Shown here piece by piece: positions 54,309 to 63,661 of a DNA stretch of 64,000 nucleotides. This stretch comes from an uncultured Sulfitobacter sp. GTDB lineage: Bacteria > Pseudomonadota > Alphaproteobacteria > Rhodobacterales > Rhodobacteraceae. Position 1 is the first letter of the stretch, and each line of letters starts with the position of its first letter. Under the pieces are notes generated by a model, which saw only the letters and a program-made list of their open reading frames with translations, had not been told where the DNA came from and ran no database searches. Position numbers and translations under genes: made by a program. Location: positions 434,001 to 498,000 of the forward strand of contig NZ_CANMQS010000003.1 in NCBI RefSeq assembly GCF_947500075.1. Direction: 5' to 3'.

Positions 54309-54620
54309 TTATCCCTTCTGCAAGCTTCTTTTAAAGGCCACAACTTTGCGTGCTTCTTCTTCGTTCCGTGGGCGAATTGTGATCTTACTTTGGCTAATAT
54401 CGCTAAAGAACCGCAGTTGCTCGGCATCACGTTCGGACAAACCGAATGTTTGGATTGATTTGTCCACAAACTCCGAGGTTGGCGGACGGCTTCCATTAAG
54501 CACCCTTGCTATTAGAGCTGCTGATACCTGCATCTGTTCTGCAATCACCTTGAAGGTCATACGGCGATCACGAGCCAAATCCTCAAATTTTCGGGCAAAG
54601 GCAGATTTTTCTATCGACAT
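54309..54620 (-). CDS. XRE-family helix-turn-helix regulator
   Basis: 103 residues from the ATG at 54620, with GGGAG eight bases upstream. Helix-turn-helix: MTFKVIAEQMQVSAALIARV followed by LNGSRPPTSEFVDK. A DNA-binding repressor of the lambda-repressor type. A perfect 24-bp palindrome and a promoter lie just upstream, suggesting that it represses its own operon. With the ImmA gene next to it, a relief-by-proteolysis switch is the standard model. Confidence 0.88.
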   Translation of the reverse strand: MSIEKSAFARKFEDLARDRRMTFKVIAEQMQVSAALIARVLNGSRPPTSEFVDKSIQTFGLSERDAEQLRFFSDISQSKITIRPRNEEEARKVVAFKRSLQKG

Positions 54621-54644
54621 GAGTGTTCTCCCGCTTTGGGGGAC

Positions 54645-54673
54645 ATTTATTGACAGTTTACGTAAACTGTCAA
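54645..54673 (-). promoter_or_regulatory. XRE-ImmA promoter with perfect palindromic operator
   Basis: The palindrome with half-site TTGACAGTTTAC spans 54650-54673 (24 bp, perfect). On the minus strand its first six bases are TTGACA (-35), and ATAAAT lies 17 bases further (54645-54650, -10). A bound dimer would cover the -35 and spacer. The ATG of the XRE gene is 25 bases downstream. On the plus strand the same palindrome also reads TTGACA. Confidence 0.72.
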
Positions 54674-54889
54674 TACCTGATATTGAATAACCTACAACAA
54701 ATTGGGGTGCGGCGGGTCGCTTATACCACTACTATGGCCTTGCCTTGACCAGATCACGCATAAGCCCTTGTACGTTCAATCGAGATACACAACGAATATC
54801 TCCTTCAGGCTGACAGCTGTCATCAGACGCAAAGGAGATCCAGCGCGCCTTCGTTTGCACGGCGTCAATCCACCAACTGGCGCTTCAAC

Positions 54890-55714
54890 CTACCGCCGCG
54901 CATTCCAGCTGAGCGACGCATGCTTGCGCGTATAGAACTCCCCCATCAGCCCCAGCATAATAAACACCGCGCCCAGCCAGAACGCATATTCCCAAGACGA
55001 ATACTTCGGCACGTAGTTGATGAACGCAAACCCGCGGGCCTGGTCGATGCAGTGGAACAGCGGGTTCCAGTCGAACATGTTCAGCATGAAGCTGGGCAGG
55101 GTGTTGGCCACGAACATCTTGCCCGAGGCGATCATGTTCGCCCGCTGGTAGACCGTCTGGAAGATACCGACCACCGCAGGGAACCAGGGTTTCAGCGCCA
55201 GCATCACCAGTCCCAGCGCGCAGCCCGTGCCCCAGGCCAGCAGCAGCATGGAATAGGCTTGAATGGGTTGTTCGATCTCTACCGGGTTCCAGGCGACGTG
55301 GTAGATGAACAGGATCACGAACAGCGACAGCGTCTGTACGTAGAGGCAGCCAAGCGCGGCCGAGCAGATGGAGATGATGGTGTTCATCGGCGCGTGCTGC
55401 ATCATCGGGCTGGAGGGGCCTTCGGACCCGGCAACAGCGCCCAGCGCCTTGATGTGGGTCATGTAGAGGAACACGCCGGACATCAGGTAGATCAGGAAAT
55501 CCCCGCGCAGGCCTGCGCTGCGGGCGCCCAGAAGGCTGAACATTGCATAGAAGGCCGCCACGAACATGACGGCCTGCAACATATTCAGCAGGATCGCCAC
55601 AAGGGCGTTCCGGTGCTGGCTGCGGATTGAGCGGACCACGTTGTGGTAGATCAGCTCAAACATGGTCATGGCGGAGGAAAGTGGGCCTCGCCGTCTTGGG
55701 GTCGCTTGGAACAT
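54890..55714 (-). CDS. ABC-2 type permease, KpsM-like polysaccharide export
   Basis: 274 residues with six predicted membrane segments (for example LVAILLNMLQAVMFVAAFYA, LYLMSGVFLYMT- and LMLALKPWFPAVVGIF-like stretches). The N-terminal MFELIYHNVVRSIRSQHRNA and MMQHAPMNTI resemble KpsM/ RfbA-like exporters used for capsule or O-antigen. I use the ATG at 55714, which has AAGG eight bases upstream; the ATG at 55669 has none. No ATPase (KpsT) gene follows; the XRE-ImmA insert lies where one might expect it. Confidence 0.82.
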   Translation of the reverse strand: MFQATPRRRGPLSSAMTMFELIYHNVVRSIRSQHRNALVAILLNMLQAVMFVAAFYAMFSLLGARSAGLRGDFLIYLMSGVFLYMTHIKALGAVAGSEGPSSPMMQHAPMNTIISICSAALGCLYVQTLSLFVILFIYHVAWNPVEIEQPIQAYSMLLLAWGTGCALGLVMLALKPWFPAVVGIFQTVYQRANMIASGKMFVANTLPSFMLNMFDWNPLFHCIDQARGFAFINYVPKYSSWEYAFWLGAVFIMLGLMGEFYTRKHASLSWNARR

Positions 55715-55832
55715 GGCGGCTGCCTTATGCTGCGAAATCTCTGCCTATAACGGAATTCTTGCTGATCCGTTTTCACGCAAGCATAAGGGGAAGAAGTTGC
55801 GCAATCAACAAAAGGCAAGGATCACGGGCACG

Positions 55833-56629
<797 letters not shown>

Positions 56630-56630
<1 letters not shown>

Positions 56631-57430
56631 TGTCGGTTCTGATTGTCATCCCCGCCCGCTATGCGTCGTCGCGCTATCCCGGCAAGCCTTTGGCGGCACT
56701 GACCGGGTCCAGCGGTGTGGCGCGCAGTTTGATCGAACGGTCCTGGCTTGCGGCCAGCGACGTGCAGGGTGTGGACCGGGTTGTGGTGGCGACTGACGAC
56801 AATCGCATCAAGGAGGCGTCGGAGGCGTTTGGGGCGGAGGTTGTGATGACCTCAACCACCTGCCGGAATGGGACCGAGCGTTGTGCAGAGGCGCATGAGG
56901 TGTTGGGCGGCGGGTATGAGATTGTTGTGAACCTGCAAGGGGATGCGCCGCTGACCCCGCATTGGTTTGTGGAGGGTTTGGTGGAGGGGTTGCGCGCGGC
57001 CCCGAAGGCGGAGATCGCGACACCGGTGCTGCGCTGTGATGGTGCGGCGTTGAACGGCTTGCTGGCGGATCGAAAGGCGGGCCGTGTGGGCGGCACCACG
57101 GCGGTGTTCGATGTGGATCATCATGCGATGTATTTCTCCAAGGAGGTCGTGCCCTTTACCTCCGAGGTTTATGGCGATGGCGATGCAACGCCGGTGTTTC
57201 ACCATGTCGGGGTCTATGCCTACCGTCCAGATGCCCTTGCGGCTTACACAAGCTGGCCCACGGGACCGTTGGAAACGCTGGAAGGGTTGGAGCAGTTGCG
57301 GTTCATGGAGAACGGGCGGAACGTGCTGTGTGTCGAGGTCGAAGCACGTGGCCGGGCGTTCTGGGAGCTCAACAACCCCGAAGACGTGCCGAAGATCGAG
57401 GCGATGATGCAGCAGATGGGATTGGCGTAA
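56630..57430 (+). CDS. kdsB: 3-deoxy-manno-octulosonate cytidylyltransferase-like protein
   Basis: 266 residues, one base overlap with cysQ. Activates Kdo or a related acid with CTP. Nucleotide-binding N-terminus LIVIPARYASSRYPGKPLAA, then CRNGTERCAEA and the metal block VVNLQGDAPLTPHW; the residue after QGD is Ala where the family usually has Glu. The C-terminal EGLEQLRFMENGRNVLCVEV is typical. In capsule gene clusters a similar enzyme serves the Kdo linker of the polysaccharide. Confidence 0.84.
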
Positions 57431-57840
57431 CCCCTTGTCCACAGGCAGGTTACCGCTCGCATTTCTGTGCAATGTGCCGGTGATCATGAAGCTGCCACAA
57501 AAAGGGTGAAAAATCGCGCAATTGTCACCCTGTTGTGGGGTCCGACCCCTGCTATCCCTGTTTGTGAGGTGTTTGATTCGATTGGGAATTGGGTGCTGTG
57601 GGGGGGAGGGTCGAAGGTCTTGCAAGGCTGATCGGCGGCATCCGCGCTCCACCGTGTCCGGAGGGCGGATCGGGGCCGAATGTGACCGCGCTGTCCAACA
57701 GTGCGGATTGAGTGAAACGTAGTTTTGTGCGAAAGCCGCCGGTATAAGGTTCAGCAGAGCCAATTATTCATGAAGCTGTGCTAGTATGCAGTGTGTTTGT
57801 AACGCGTGACCGGGGCGATTTGAGTGAGCGAAGGAAGACC
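57431..57840. other. Intergenic stretch before galU
   Basis: 410 bases without a convincing gene. It contains an inverted repeat AGGGTGA...TCACCCT (57503-57531) that may be a terminator remnant or operator, and a G-rich run near 57600. The region right before galU should hold its promoter but no clear consensus pair was found. Confidence 0.55.
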
Positions 57841-58734
57841 ATGCCTAAGAAAGTGACAAAAGCGATTTTTCCGGTGGCCGGAATGGGGACGCGGTTCTTG
57901 CCTGCGACCAAATCGGTGCCAAAGGAAATCATGACGTTGGTTGATCGTCCTTTGATCCAATATGCCATTGATGAAGCCCGCGCGGCAGGTATCAAGGAGT
58001 TCATCTTTGTCACCTCACGCGGGAAGGGGGCGTTGGAGGATTACTTTGATCACGCGCCCACGCTGGAGCAGGAATTGCGCAAGAAGGGCAAGACCGAGCT
58101 GCTGGAGACCCTGCGGAACACCAACATGGAAAGTGGCGCGATTGCCTATATCCGGCAGCATCGCGCGCTGGGGCTGGGCCATGCGGTCTGGTGTGCCCGG
58201 CGGCTGATCGCGAATGAGCCGTTTGCGGTGATCCTGCCCGATGACGTGATCGCAGCGGAGAAGCCCTGTTTGCAGCAGATGGTCGAAGCCTACAGCGAAA
58301 CCGGCGGCAACATGGTCGCCGCGATGGAAGTGCCAGCGGAGAAAGCGTCCTCTTACGGGATGCTGGATGTGGCAGAGAATATGGGCCAGATGGTCAAGGT
58401 GAAGGGCATGGTGGAAAAGCCGAAGTCCGAAGACGCGCCTTCCAATCTGGCGGTGATCGGGCGGTACATTCTGGCGCCGACGGTTTTGCAGAACCTCAAC
58501 CAGATCAAATCCGGGTCCGGCGGGGAGATCCAGCTGACCGATGCGATTGCCAATGAGATTGAGCAGGATCGCAATGTCTATGGCTACCGGTTTGAAGGGC
58601 AGCGGTTCGATTGCGGCTCTAAATCAGGGTTTTTGCAGGCGACTGTGGCCTTTGGTCTGGCGCGTCCGGACCTGCGGGATGATCTGAGCGCCTATCTGGA
58701 GAGCATCTCTCCGGCGAGTAAAGCGGCGCAGTAA
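57841..58734 (+). CDS. galU: UTP-glucose-1-phosphate uridylyltransferase
   Basis: 297 residues from the ATG at 57841 with GAAGGAAG upstream. Makes UDP-glucose. The nucleotide loop FPVAGMGTRFLPATKSVPKE, the metal Asp in VILPDDVI and the block GYRFEGQRFDCGSKSGFLQA are all present. UDP-glucose feeds galE, which follows by 20 bases. Confidence 0.96.
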   Translation: MPKKVTKAIFPVAGMGTRFLPATKSVPKEIMTLVDRPLIQYAIDEARAAGIKEFIFVTSRGKGALEDYFDHAPTLEQELRKKGKTELLETLRNTNMESGAIAYIRQHRALGLGHAVWCARRLIANEPFAVILPDDVIAAEKPCLQQMVEAYSETGGNMVAAMEVPAEKASSYGMLDVAENMGQMVKVKGMVEKPKSEDAPSNLAVIGRYILAPTVLQNLNQIKSGSGGEIQLTDAIANEIEQDRNVYGYRFEGQRFDCGSKSGFLQATVAFGLARPDLRDDLSAYLESISPASKAAQ

Positions 58735-58754
58735 CGTTTTTGGAATCAACGCCT

Positions 58755-59738
58755 ATGCAACATGTTTTGGTGACAGGTGGCGCGGGCTATATCGGTTCGC
58801 ATGCCTGCAAGGCGTTGGCAGCGGCGGGGTTTGTGCCCGTCACATTCGACAATCTGGTGACCGGCTGGCAGGACGCGGTGAAGTTCGGCCCGTTTGAGCA
58901 GGGCGACCTGTTGGACCGCGCGCGGCTGGATGACGTGTTTGCGCAATATCAGCCGGTTGCGGTGATGCACTTTGCAGCACTTTCCCAGGTTGGGGAGAGC
59001 ATGGCGGAGCCGGGGCTCTACTGGCGCAACAACGTGCAGGGGTCGCTGACGCTGATTGAAGCGGCAGTGGCGGCGGGGTGCATGCAGTTCGTCTTTTCCT
59101 CCACCTGCGCGACCTATGGCGATCAGGACAATGTGGTGCTGGATGAGACGTCAGAGCAGCATCCGATCAATGCCTATGGCGCCTCCAAACGCGCCATCGA
59201 AGACATTCTGCGCGACTTTGAAGCGGCCCACGGCCTGCGGCATGTGATTTTCCGGTATTTCAACGTCGCGGGTGCGGACCCCGAAGGCGAGGTGGGGGAG
59301 TTCCACCAGCCGGAGACGCATCTGGTGCCGCTGATGCTGGATGCGATTGAGGGCAAGCGCGATGCGCTGACGATTTACGGCACAGATTACGACACGCCGG
59401 ATGGCACCTGCATCCGCGATTATGTGCATGTCTGCGATCTGGTGGATGCGCATGTGCTGGGGCTGAAGTGGCTGGCAGATGGCAAGGCCAGCCGGGTGTT
59501 CAACCTGGGCACGGGCAGTGGGTTCTCCGTGCGCGAAGTGCTGGATCACAGCCGTGAGGTGACGAACAAGCCCGTGCCGCATGTGGAAGGGTCGAGGCGT
59601 GCGGGGGATTGCACCAAGCTGGTGTCGGGATCCCAGCGCGCCGTGGATGAGTTGGGTTGGCAACCGCATCGGTCGACCCTGCGGCAGATGATCACGGATG
59701 CGTGGCGGTGGCACCAGAACGGCCATTACGACAGATAA
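58755..59738 (+). CDS. galE: UDP-glucose 4-epimerase
   Basis: 327 residues from the ATG at 58755. Interconverts UDP-glucose and UDP-galactose. NAD loop VTGGAGYIGSHACKALA at the start, catalytic YGASKRAIED, and GVEAADPEGEVGE-like substrate loop GADPEGEVGE. The C-terminal GWQPHRSTLRQMI is typical. Forms a sugar-nucleotide pair with galU. Confidence 0.95.
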   Translation: MQHVLVTGGAGYIGSHACKALAAAGFVPVTFDNLVTGWQDAVKFGPFEQGDLLDRARLDDVFAQYQPVAVMHFAALSQVGESMAEPGLYWRNNVQGSLTLIEAAVAAGCMQFVFSSTCATYGDQDNVVLDETSEQHPINAYGASKRAIEDILRDFEAAHGLRHVIFRYFNVAGADPEGEVGEFHQPETHLVPLMLDAIEGKRDALTIYGTDYDTPDGTCIRDYVHVCDLVDAHVLGLKWLADGKASRVFNLGTGSGFSVREVLDHSREVTNKPVPHVEGSRRAGDCTKLVSGSQRAVDELGWQPHRSTLRQMITDAWRWHQNGHYDR

Positions 59739-59763
59739 CAGAGCCTGACACGGGGGGTTTCGC

Positions 59764-60780
59764 ATGACCAACGCCAGCCCACTGGCCCGCTACAAGCTGC
59801 GCCTGCGGCGCAAGCGGATGCTGTGGCGGGGGTTTCGCAGCAGGCGTGCACTGACGGAGGTGGCGAACCGGACAGCGGCGATCAAACCCGGTGAAATTCT
59901 GCTGTTTGCCTGCCTGCGGAACGAGGCGCTGCGCCTGCCGTATTTTCTGGAGTATTATCGGGCGCTGGGTGTGTCGCAGTTTTTGATTGTTGAAAATGAC
60001 AGTGACGATGGCACCCGCGAGATGCTGGCGGATGCGACGGACGTATCGCTGTGGACCACGCCTGCCAGCTACAAGGCATCGCGGTTCGGGATGGATTGGC
60101 TGACGTGGTTGTTGCGCAGATACGGGCATGGGCACTGGACGGTGACGGCGGATGCGGATGAGCTGTTGGTGTACCCCGATCATGATACCCGAGATCTGCG
60201 GGAGCTGACCGCCTGGATGGACCAGCGCGGGCAGGTGATGATGGGGGCGTTCATGTTGGACATGTATCCCAAGGGCCCGCCGGATGATCAGGAGTATCAC
60301 GCGGGCCAAGACCCCTGCGAGGTGCTGCAATGGTTTGATGCCTATGGATATTGGGTGCAGCGGCAGCCGAAGATGGGGAACCTGTGGCTTCAGGGCGGGC
60401 CGCGCGCGCGGTGTTTCTTTGCGGATGAACCAGACCGGGCACCGACGTTGAACAAGATCCCGCTGGTCAAATGGCACCGCAGTTATGCTTACGTCAATTC
60501 AACGCATAACGCCTTGCCTGCCTGGTTGAACGCCACGTTTGACGAAGGCGGGGTGGAGAAGGTGAACGGTGTTTTACTGCACACGAAGTTCCTGCCCGGC
60601 ACCGCTGATCGGGCCAGAATGGAGCACGGCAGGCGGGAGCATTTTTACAATGCGGATCTCTATGATGGTTACTATACCGCGCTGGCGGAGAACCCTGATC
60701 TTTGGTGCACAAACTCCACATTGTACACAGGGTGGAAACAATTGGAGGCGTTGCGTTTGATGTCGCGCGGTGGATGGTGA
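59764..60780 (+). CDS. Glycosyltransferase family 2-like protein, first paralogue
   Basis: 338 residues. Starts 26 bases after galE. GT-A style features: LLFACLRNEALRLPYFLEYY, FLIVENDSDDGTREML, and the metal motif TVTADADELLVYP (D-x-D). Further blocks, RARCFF and RSYAYVNSTHNALP, are shared with the paralogue at 60956. No membrane segment is obvious. Related enzymes with the DUF4422/Glyco_tranf_2_4-like fold decorate surface glycans. Confidence 0.83.
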   Translation: MTNASPLARYKLRLRRKRMLWRGFRSRRALTEVANRTAAIKPGEILLFACLRNEALRLPYFLEYYRALGVSQFLIVENDSDDGTREMLADATDVSLWTTPASYKASRFGMDWLTWLLRRYGHGHWTVTADADELLVYPDHDTRDLRELTAWMDQRGQVMMGAFMLDMYPKGPPDDQEYHAGQDPCEVLQWFDAYGYWVQRQPKMGNLWLQGGPRARCFFADEPDRAPTLNKIPLVKWHRSYAYVNSTHNALPAWLNATFDEGGVEKVNGVLLHTKFLPGTADRARMEHGRREHFYNADLYDGYYTALAENPDLWCTNSTLYTGWKQLEALRLMSRGGW

Positions 60781-60955
60781 GTCCGTTACGCACCGTCCCC
60801 TTTAATATTTCTTTAATTATTTGCGGCATCGCCCTATTTGAGCAATAAAATATCAATAATCTGCATATAAGCAGAACAACGGGCCGTTTTGTGGGGGAGA
60901 TGTCCGGGGATGACCCGATGCAGCTTTCCGGAAGGCGGACAGGAAAGGCAGACGA
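60781..60955. promoter_or_regulatory. AT-rich gap before the second glycosyltransferase
   Basis: 175 bases, with an AT-rich core at about 60800-60870 (TTTAATATTTC, AATAAAATATCAATAATC, then CATATAAG). It stands out against the GC-rich surroundings and probably holds a separate promoter. No exact -35/-10 pair was fixed. Confidence 0.4.
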
Positions 60956-61966
60956 TTGGGCGTTTTGGGATCTTACCGTATGCGATTGGCGCGCAAGCGT
61001 CTGCGTGTGCGTGCGTATCGCAAAAGTCTGCAACTGCGTTGTGTTGTTGACCGCACATCGCAGGTCAAGGAAGGCGATCTGCTGCTGTTCTCAACACAGC
61101 GGAATGAGCAGATCCGGTTGCCCTATTTCCTGCAATACTACCGCGATATGGGCGTGACTCATTTTTTCATCGTGGACAACGACAGCGATGATGACACCCA
61201 GGATTACCTGATGGACCAGCCCGATGTGTCGCTGTGGCACACCAAGGGCAGCTACAAGCGGTCACGGTTCGGGGTGGATTGGCTGAACCATCTGCAAAGC
61301 AAATATGCCCATGGGCATTGGTGCGTGGTGGTCGATCCTGATGAATTCCTGCTGTACCCGTTCTGTGACACCCGGCCCCTGCGTGCGCTGACCGACTGGC
61401 TGGACAGTTGTTCGATCCGGGCGTTCTCCGCGATGTTGCTGGACATGTACCCCAAGGGCGGATTGAACGATCAGCCCTATGTCGCGGGGCAGAACCCGTT
61501 TGAGATCGCCAGTTGGTTTGACAGTGGCAATTACACCATCTCGCGGAACTACCATCACTGGAACCTGTGGATACAGGGGGGATGCCGCAGCCGCGTCTTC
61601 TTTCCCGATCAGCCGGAGCGCGCACCTGCGTTGAACAAGGTGCCCTTGGTGAAATGGGACCGGCGCTACACTTATGTGAATTCGACCCATATGTTGCTGC
61701 CGCGCGGGTTGAACCTGGTTTACGACGAATGGGGCGGAGAGAAAGCATCGGGCATTCTGATGCACGCGAAGTTTCTCGATACCTTCGGGGCGAAGGCGCA
61801 GGAGGAGCTGGCGCGGAGCCAGCATTATGCGGCGTCGGCTGAGTACAAGGCCTATGCGACCCAGCTGAAGGAAAATCCTGAGATCTGGTGCAAGTGGTCT
61901 GAACGCTACATCAACTGGCGGCAGCTGGAGATTCTGGGGCTGATGTCCAAAGGGAACTGGGCGTGA
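60956..61966 (+). CDS. Glycosyltransferase family 2-like protein, second paralogue
   Basis: 336 residues. TTG start at 60956 with AAAGG eight bases upstream; the first residues then align with the first paralogue (LGSYRMRLARKR versus LARYKLRLRRKR), which supports this start. Shared blocks: LLFSTQRNEQIRLPYFLQYY, FFIVDNDSDDDTQDYL and the metal motif VVVDPDEFLLYP. The C-terminal half diverges more, so acceptor specificity probably differs. The stop overlaps the next GTG start. Confidence 0.84.
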   Translation: MGVLGSYRMRLARKRLRVRAYRKSLQLRCVVDRTSQVKEGDLLLFSTQRNEQIRLPYFLQYYRDMGVTHFFIVDNDSDDDTQDYLMDQPDVSLWHTKGSYKRSRFGVDWLNHLQSKYAHGHWCVVVDPDEFLLYPFCDTRPLRALTDWLDSCSIRAFSAMLLDMYPKGGLNDQPYVAGQNPFEIASWFDSGNYTISRNYHHWNLWIQGGCRSRVFFPDQPERAPALNKVPLVKWDRRYTYVNSTHMLLPRGLNLVYDEWGGEKASGILMHAKFLDTFGAKAQEELARSQHYAASAEYKAYATQLKENPEIWCKWSERYINWRQLEILGLMSKGNWA

Positions 61967-63660
61967 GCGTTGGCATTGTCATGCTGGTGCACACGGCCTT
62001 TGGCCGTGCCGAACAATCAGCACGGCATTGGGCAGCGGCGGGATGCCCTGTCGTGATCCACGTCGACAAGGCCGTGCCGCGTGTCAGGTATGACGCTTTC
62101 GTTGCCGCTTTGGCGGATGTGCCGGACCTCAAGTTCAGCAAACGGTATCGCTGCGAATGGGGAACCTGGGGGATTGTGGCGGCGTCACAAGCCGCGTCAG
62201 AGTTGATGTTGAACAGTTTCGCGGATGTTCAGCATGTCTATCTGGCCTCCGGGTCCTGTCTGCCGTTGCGGCCGGTTGAGGAACTGATTGAGTATCTTGC
62301 GGACCGCCCGAATGTCGATTTCATCGAAAGTGCGACCACCTCCGAAGTGCCCTGGACCGTGGGTGGTCTGGATATGGAGCGGTTCACGCTGCGCTTCCCG
62401 TTTTCGTGGCGGCGCAACAGGTATCTGTTTGACAGATACGTGGCCTTGCAGCGCAGGCTTAAGGTCAAACGCAAGGTGCCCAACGATCTGGAACCGCATA
62501 TGGGGTCGCAATGGTGGTGCCTGTCCCGGCGCACCCTGTCGTCGATCCTGAAAGACCCGGACCGGATGGTCTATGAGCGGTATTTCAAGCGGGTGTGGAT
62601 CCCGGACGAATCCTATTTCCAGACGTTGTCGCGGCAATATGCCGTCAAGATCGAGAGCCGGTCGCTGACCCTGTCGAAGTTCGATTTTCAGGGCAAGCCG
62701 CATATTTTCTATGATGATCATTTGCAGCTTCTGCGCCGGTCGGATTGTTTCGTCGCGCGCAAGATCTGGCCCCATGCGGACCGGCTCTATGAGGCGTTTC
62801 TGACCGATGCCGCGGGCGCGATGAAGAAAACAGAGCCTAATCCGGGGAAAATCGACCGGATCTTCTCCAAGGCGGTGGAGCGGCGCATCAGGGGCCGTGC
62901 GGGCCTGTATATGCAGAGCCGCTTTCCCAATGAGGATTGGGAGAACGGCGTGACAGCGGCGCCTTATTCGATGTTTCAGGGCTTTACCGAGCTGTTTGAG
63001 GATTTCGAGACATGGCTGGCGCGGGCAACAGGTGCGCGTGTGCACGGGCATCTTTTTGCGCCCGACCGGGTGGAGTTTGCCGAGGGGCAGAGTGCGATCA
63101 ACGGGGCATTGTCCGACAGCCCGACCTTGCGCGATTATAACCCGGAGGCGTTTCTGACCAACCTCATCTGGAACACACGCGGGGAGCGGCAGTGTTTTCA
63201 GTTTGGCCCGGATGACAATCAGCGCATCAACTGGCGGGTGGCCAAGGATCCCAACGCGCAGATTTCGGTGATCACCGGGGCCTGGGCCATTCCGCTGTTC
63301 AAGTCGAATTTCAACTTTGCTGACATCCGTTCTATCGCGGCGCAGCTTCAGAAGAACGAAAGCGACCACATGGATGTGCTGCGCTCAACCTATGCCAAGG
63401 CGCGCATTCGCATCTGGACCATGGCGGAATTTATCGAAGCGCCGATGGAGCCGTTGCAGGGCATTCTGGATGAGATTGGCCGCACCAAGCTGCGCCGCCT
63501 GTCAGAAGCGCCGCGCATGGTGGATCTGTCGGGCTTTGGTCAGTTCTTGCAGAACCTCAAGAACCAGGGGATGCACCCCTATATGATGGGCGATTTCCCG
63601 GTTGAGCACGGCTTTGAGACGCCGCAGGAAAAACCCCGTAAACCCTATTTGGTGAGATGA
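61963..63660 (+). CDS. GT14 (beta-1,6-N-acetylglucosaminyltransferase-type) protein with long extension
   Basis: 565 residues; GTG start overlaps the previous stop by four bases. Residues 1-about 260 resemble Branch-type GT14: VMLVHTAFGRAEQSARHWAA, VVIHVDKAVPRVR, HVYLASGSCLPLRPVEELIE, the GSQWWCLSR block and the WIPDESYFQTL block. The remaining 300 residues form an extra domain (TAAPYSMFQGFTELFEDFET, LIWNTRGERQCFQFGPDDNQ) that GT14 proteins of animals lack; in this group it is an uncharacterised extension. Function uncertain. Confidence 0.82.
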   Translation: MSVGIVMLVHTAFGRAEQSARHWAAAGCPVVIHVDKAVPRVRYDAFVAALADVPDLKFSKRYRCEWGTWGIVAASQAASELMLNSFADVQHVYLASGSCLPLRPVEELIEYLADRPNVDFIESATTSEVPWTVGGLDMERFTLRFPFSWRRNRYLFDRYVALQRRLKVKRKVPNDLEPHMGSQWWCLSRRTLSSILKDPDRMVYERYFKRVWIPDESYFQTLSRQYAVKIESRSLTLSKFDFQGKPHIFYDDHLQLLRRSDCFVARKIWPHADRLYEAFLTDAAGAMKKTEPNPGKIDRIFSKAVERRIRGRAGLYMQSRFPNEDWENGVTAAPYSMFQGFTELFEDFETWLARATGARVHGHLFAPDRVEFAEGQSAINGALSDSPTLRDYNPEAFLTNLIWNTRGERQCFQFGPDDNQRINWRVAKDPNAQISVITGAWAIPLFKSNFNFADIRSIAAQLQKNESDHMDVLRSTYAKARIRIWTMAEFIEAPMEPLQGILDEIGRTKLRRLSEAPRMVDLSGFGQFLQNLKNQGMHPYMMGDFPVEHGFETPQEKPRKPYLVR

Positions 63661-63661
63661 C

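Noticed and set aside
57431-57840. A hidden structured RNA or small gene in the gap before galU
   Set aside because: Only one weak inverted repeat and no plausible start with a ribosome-binding site. Left as an unexplained gap.
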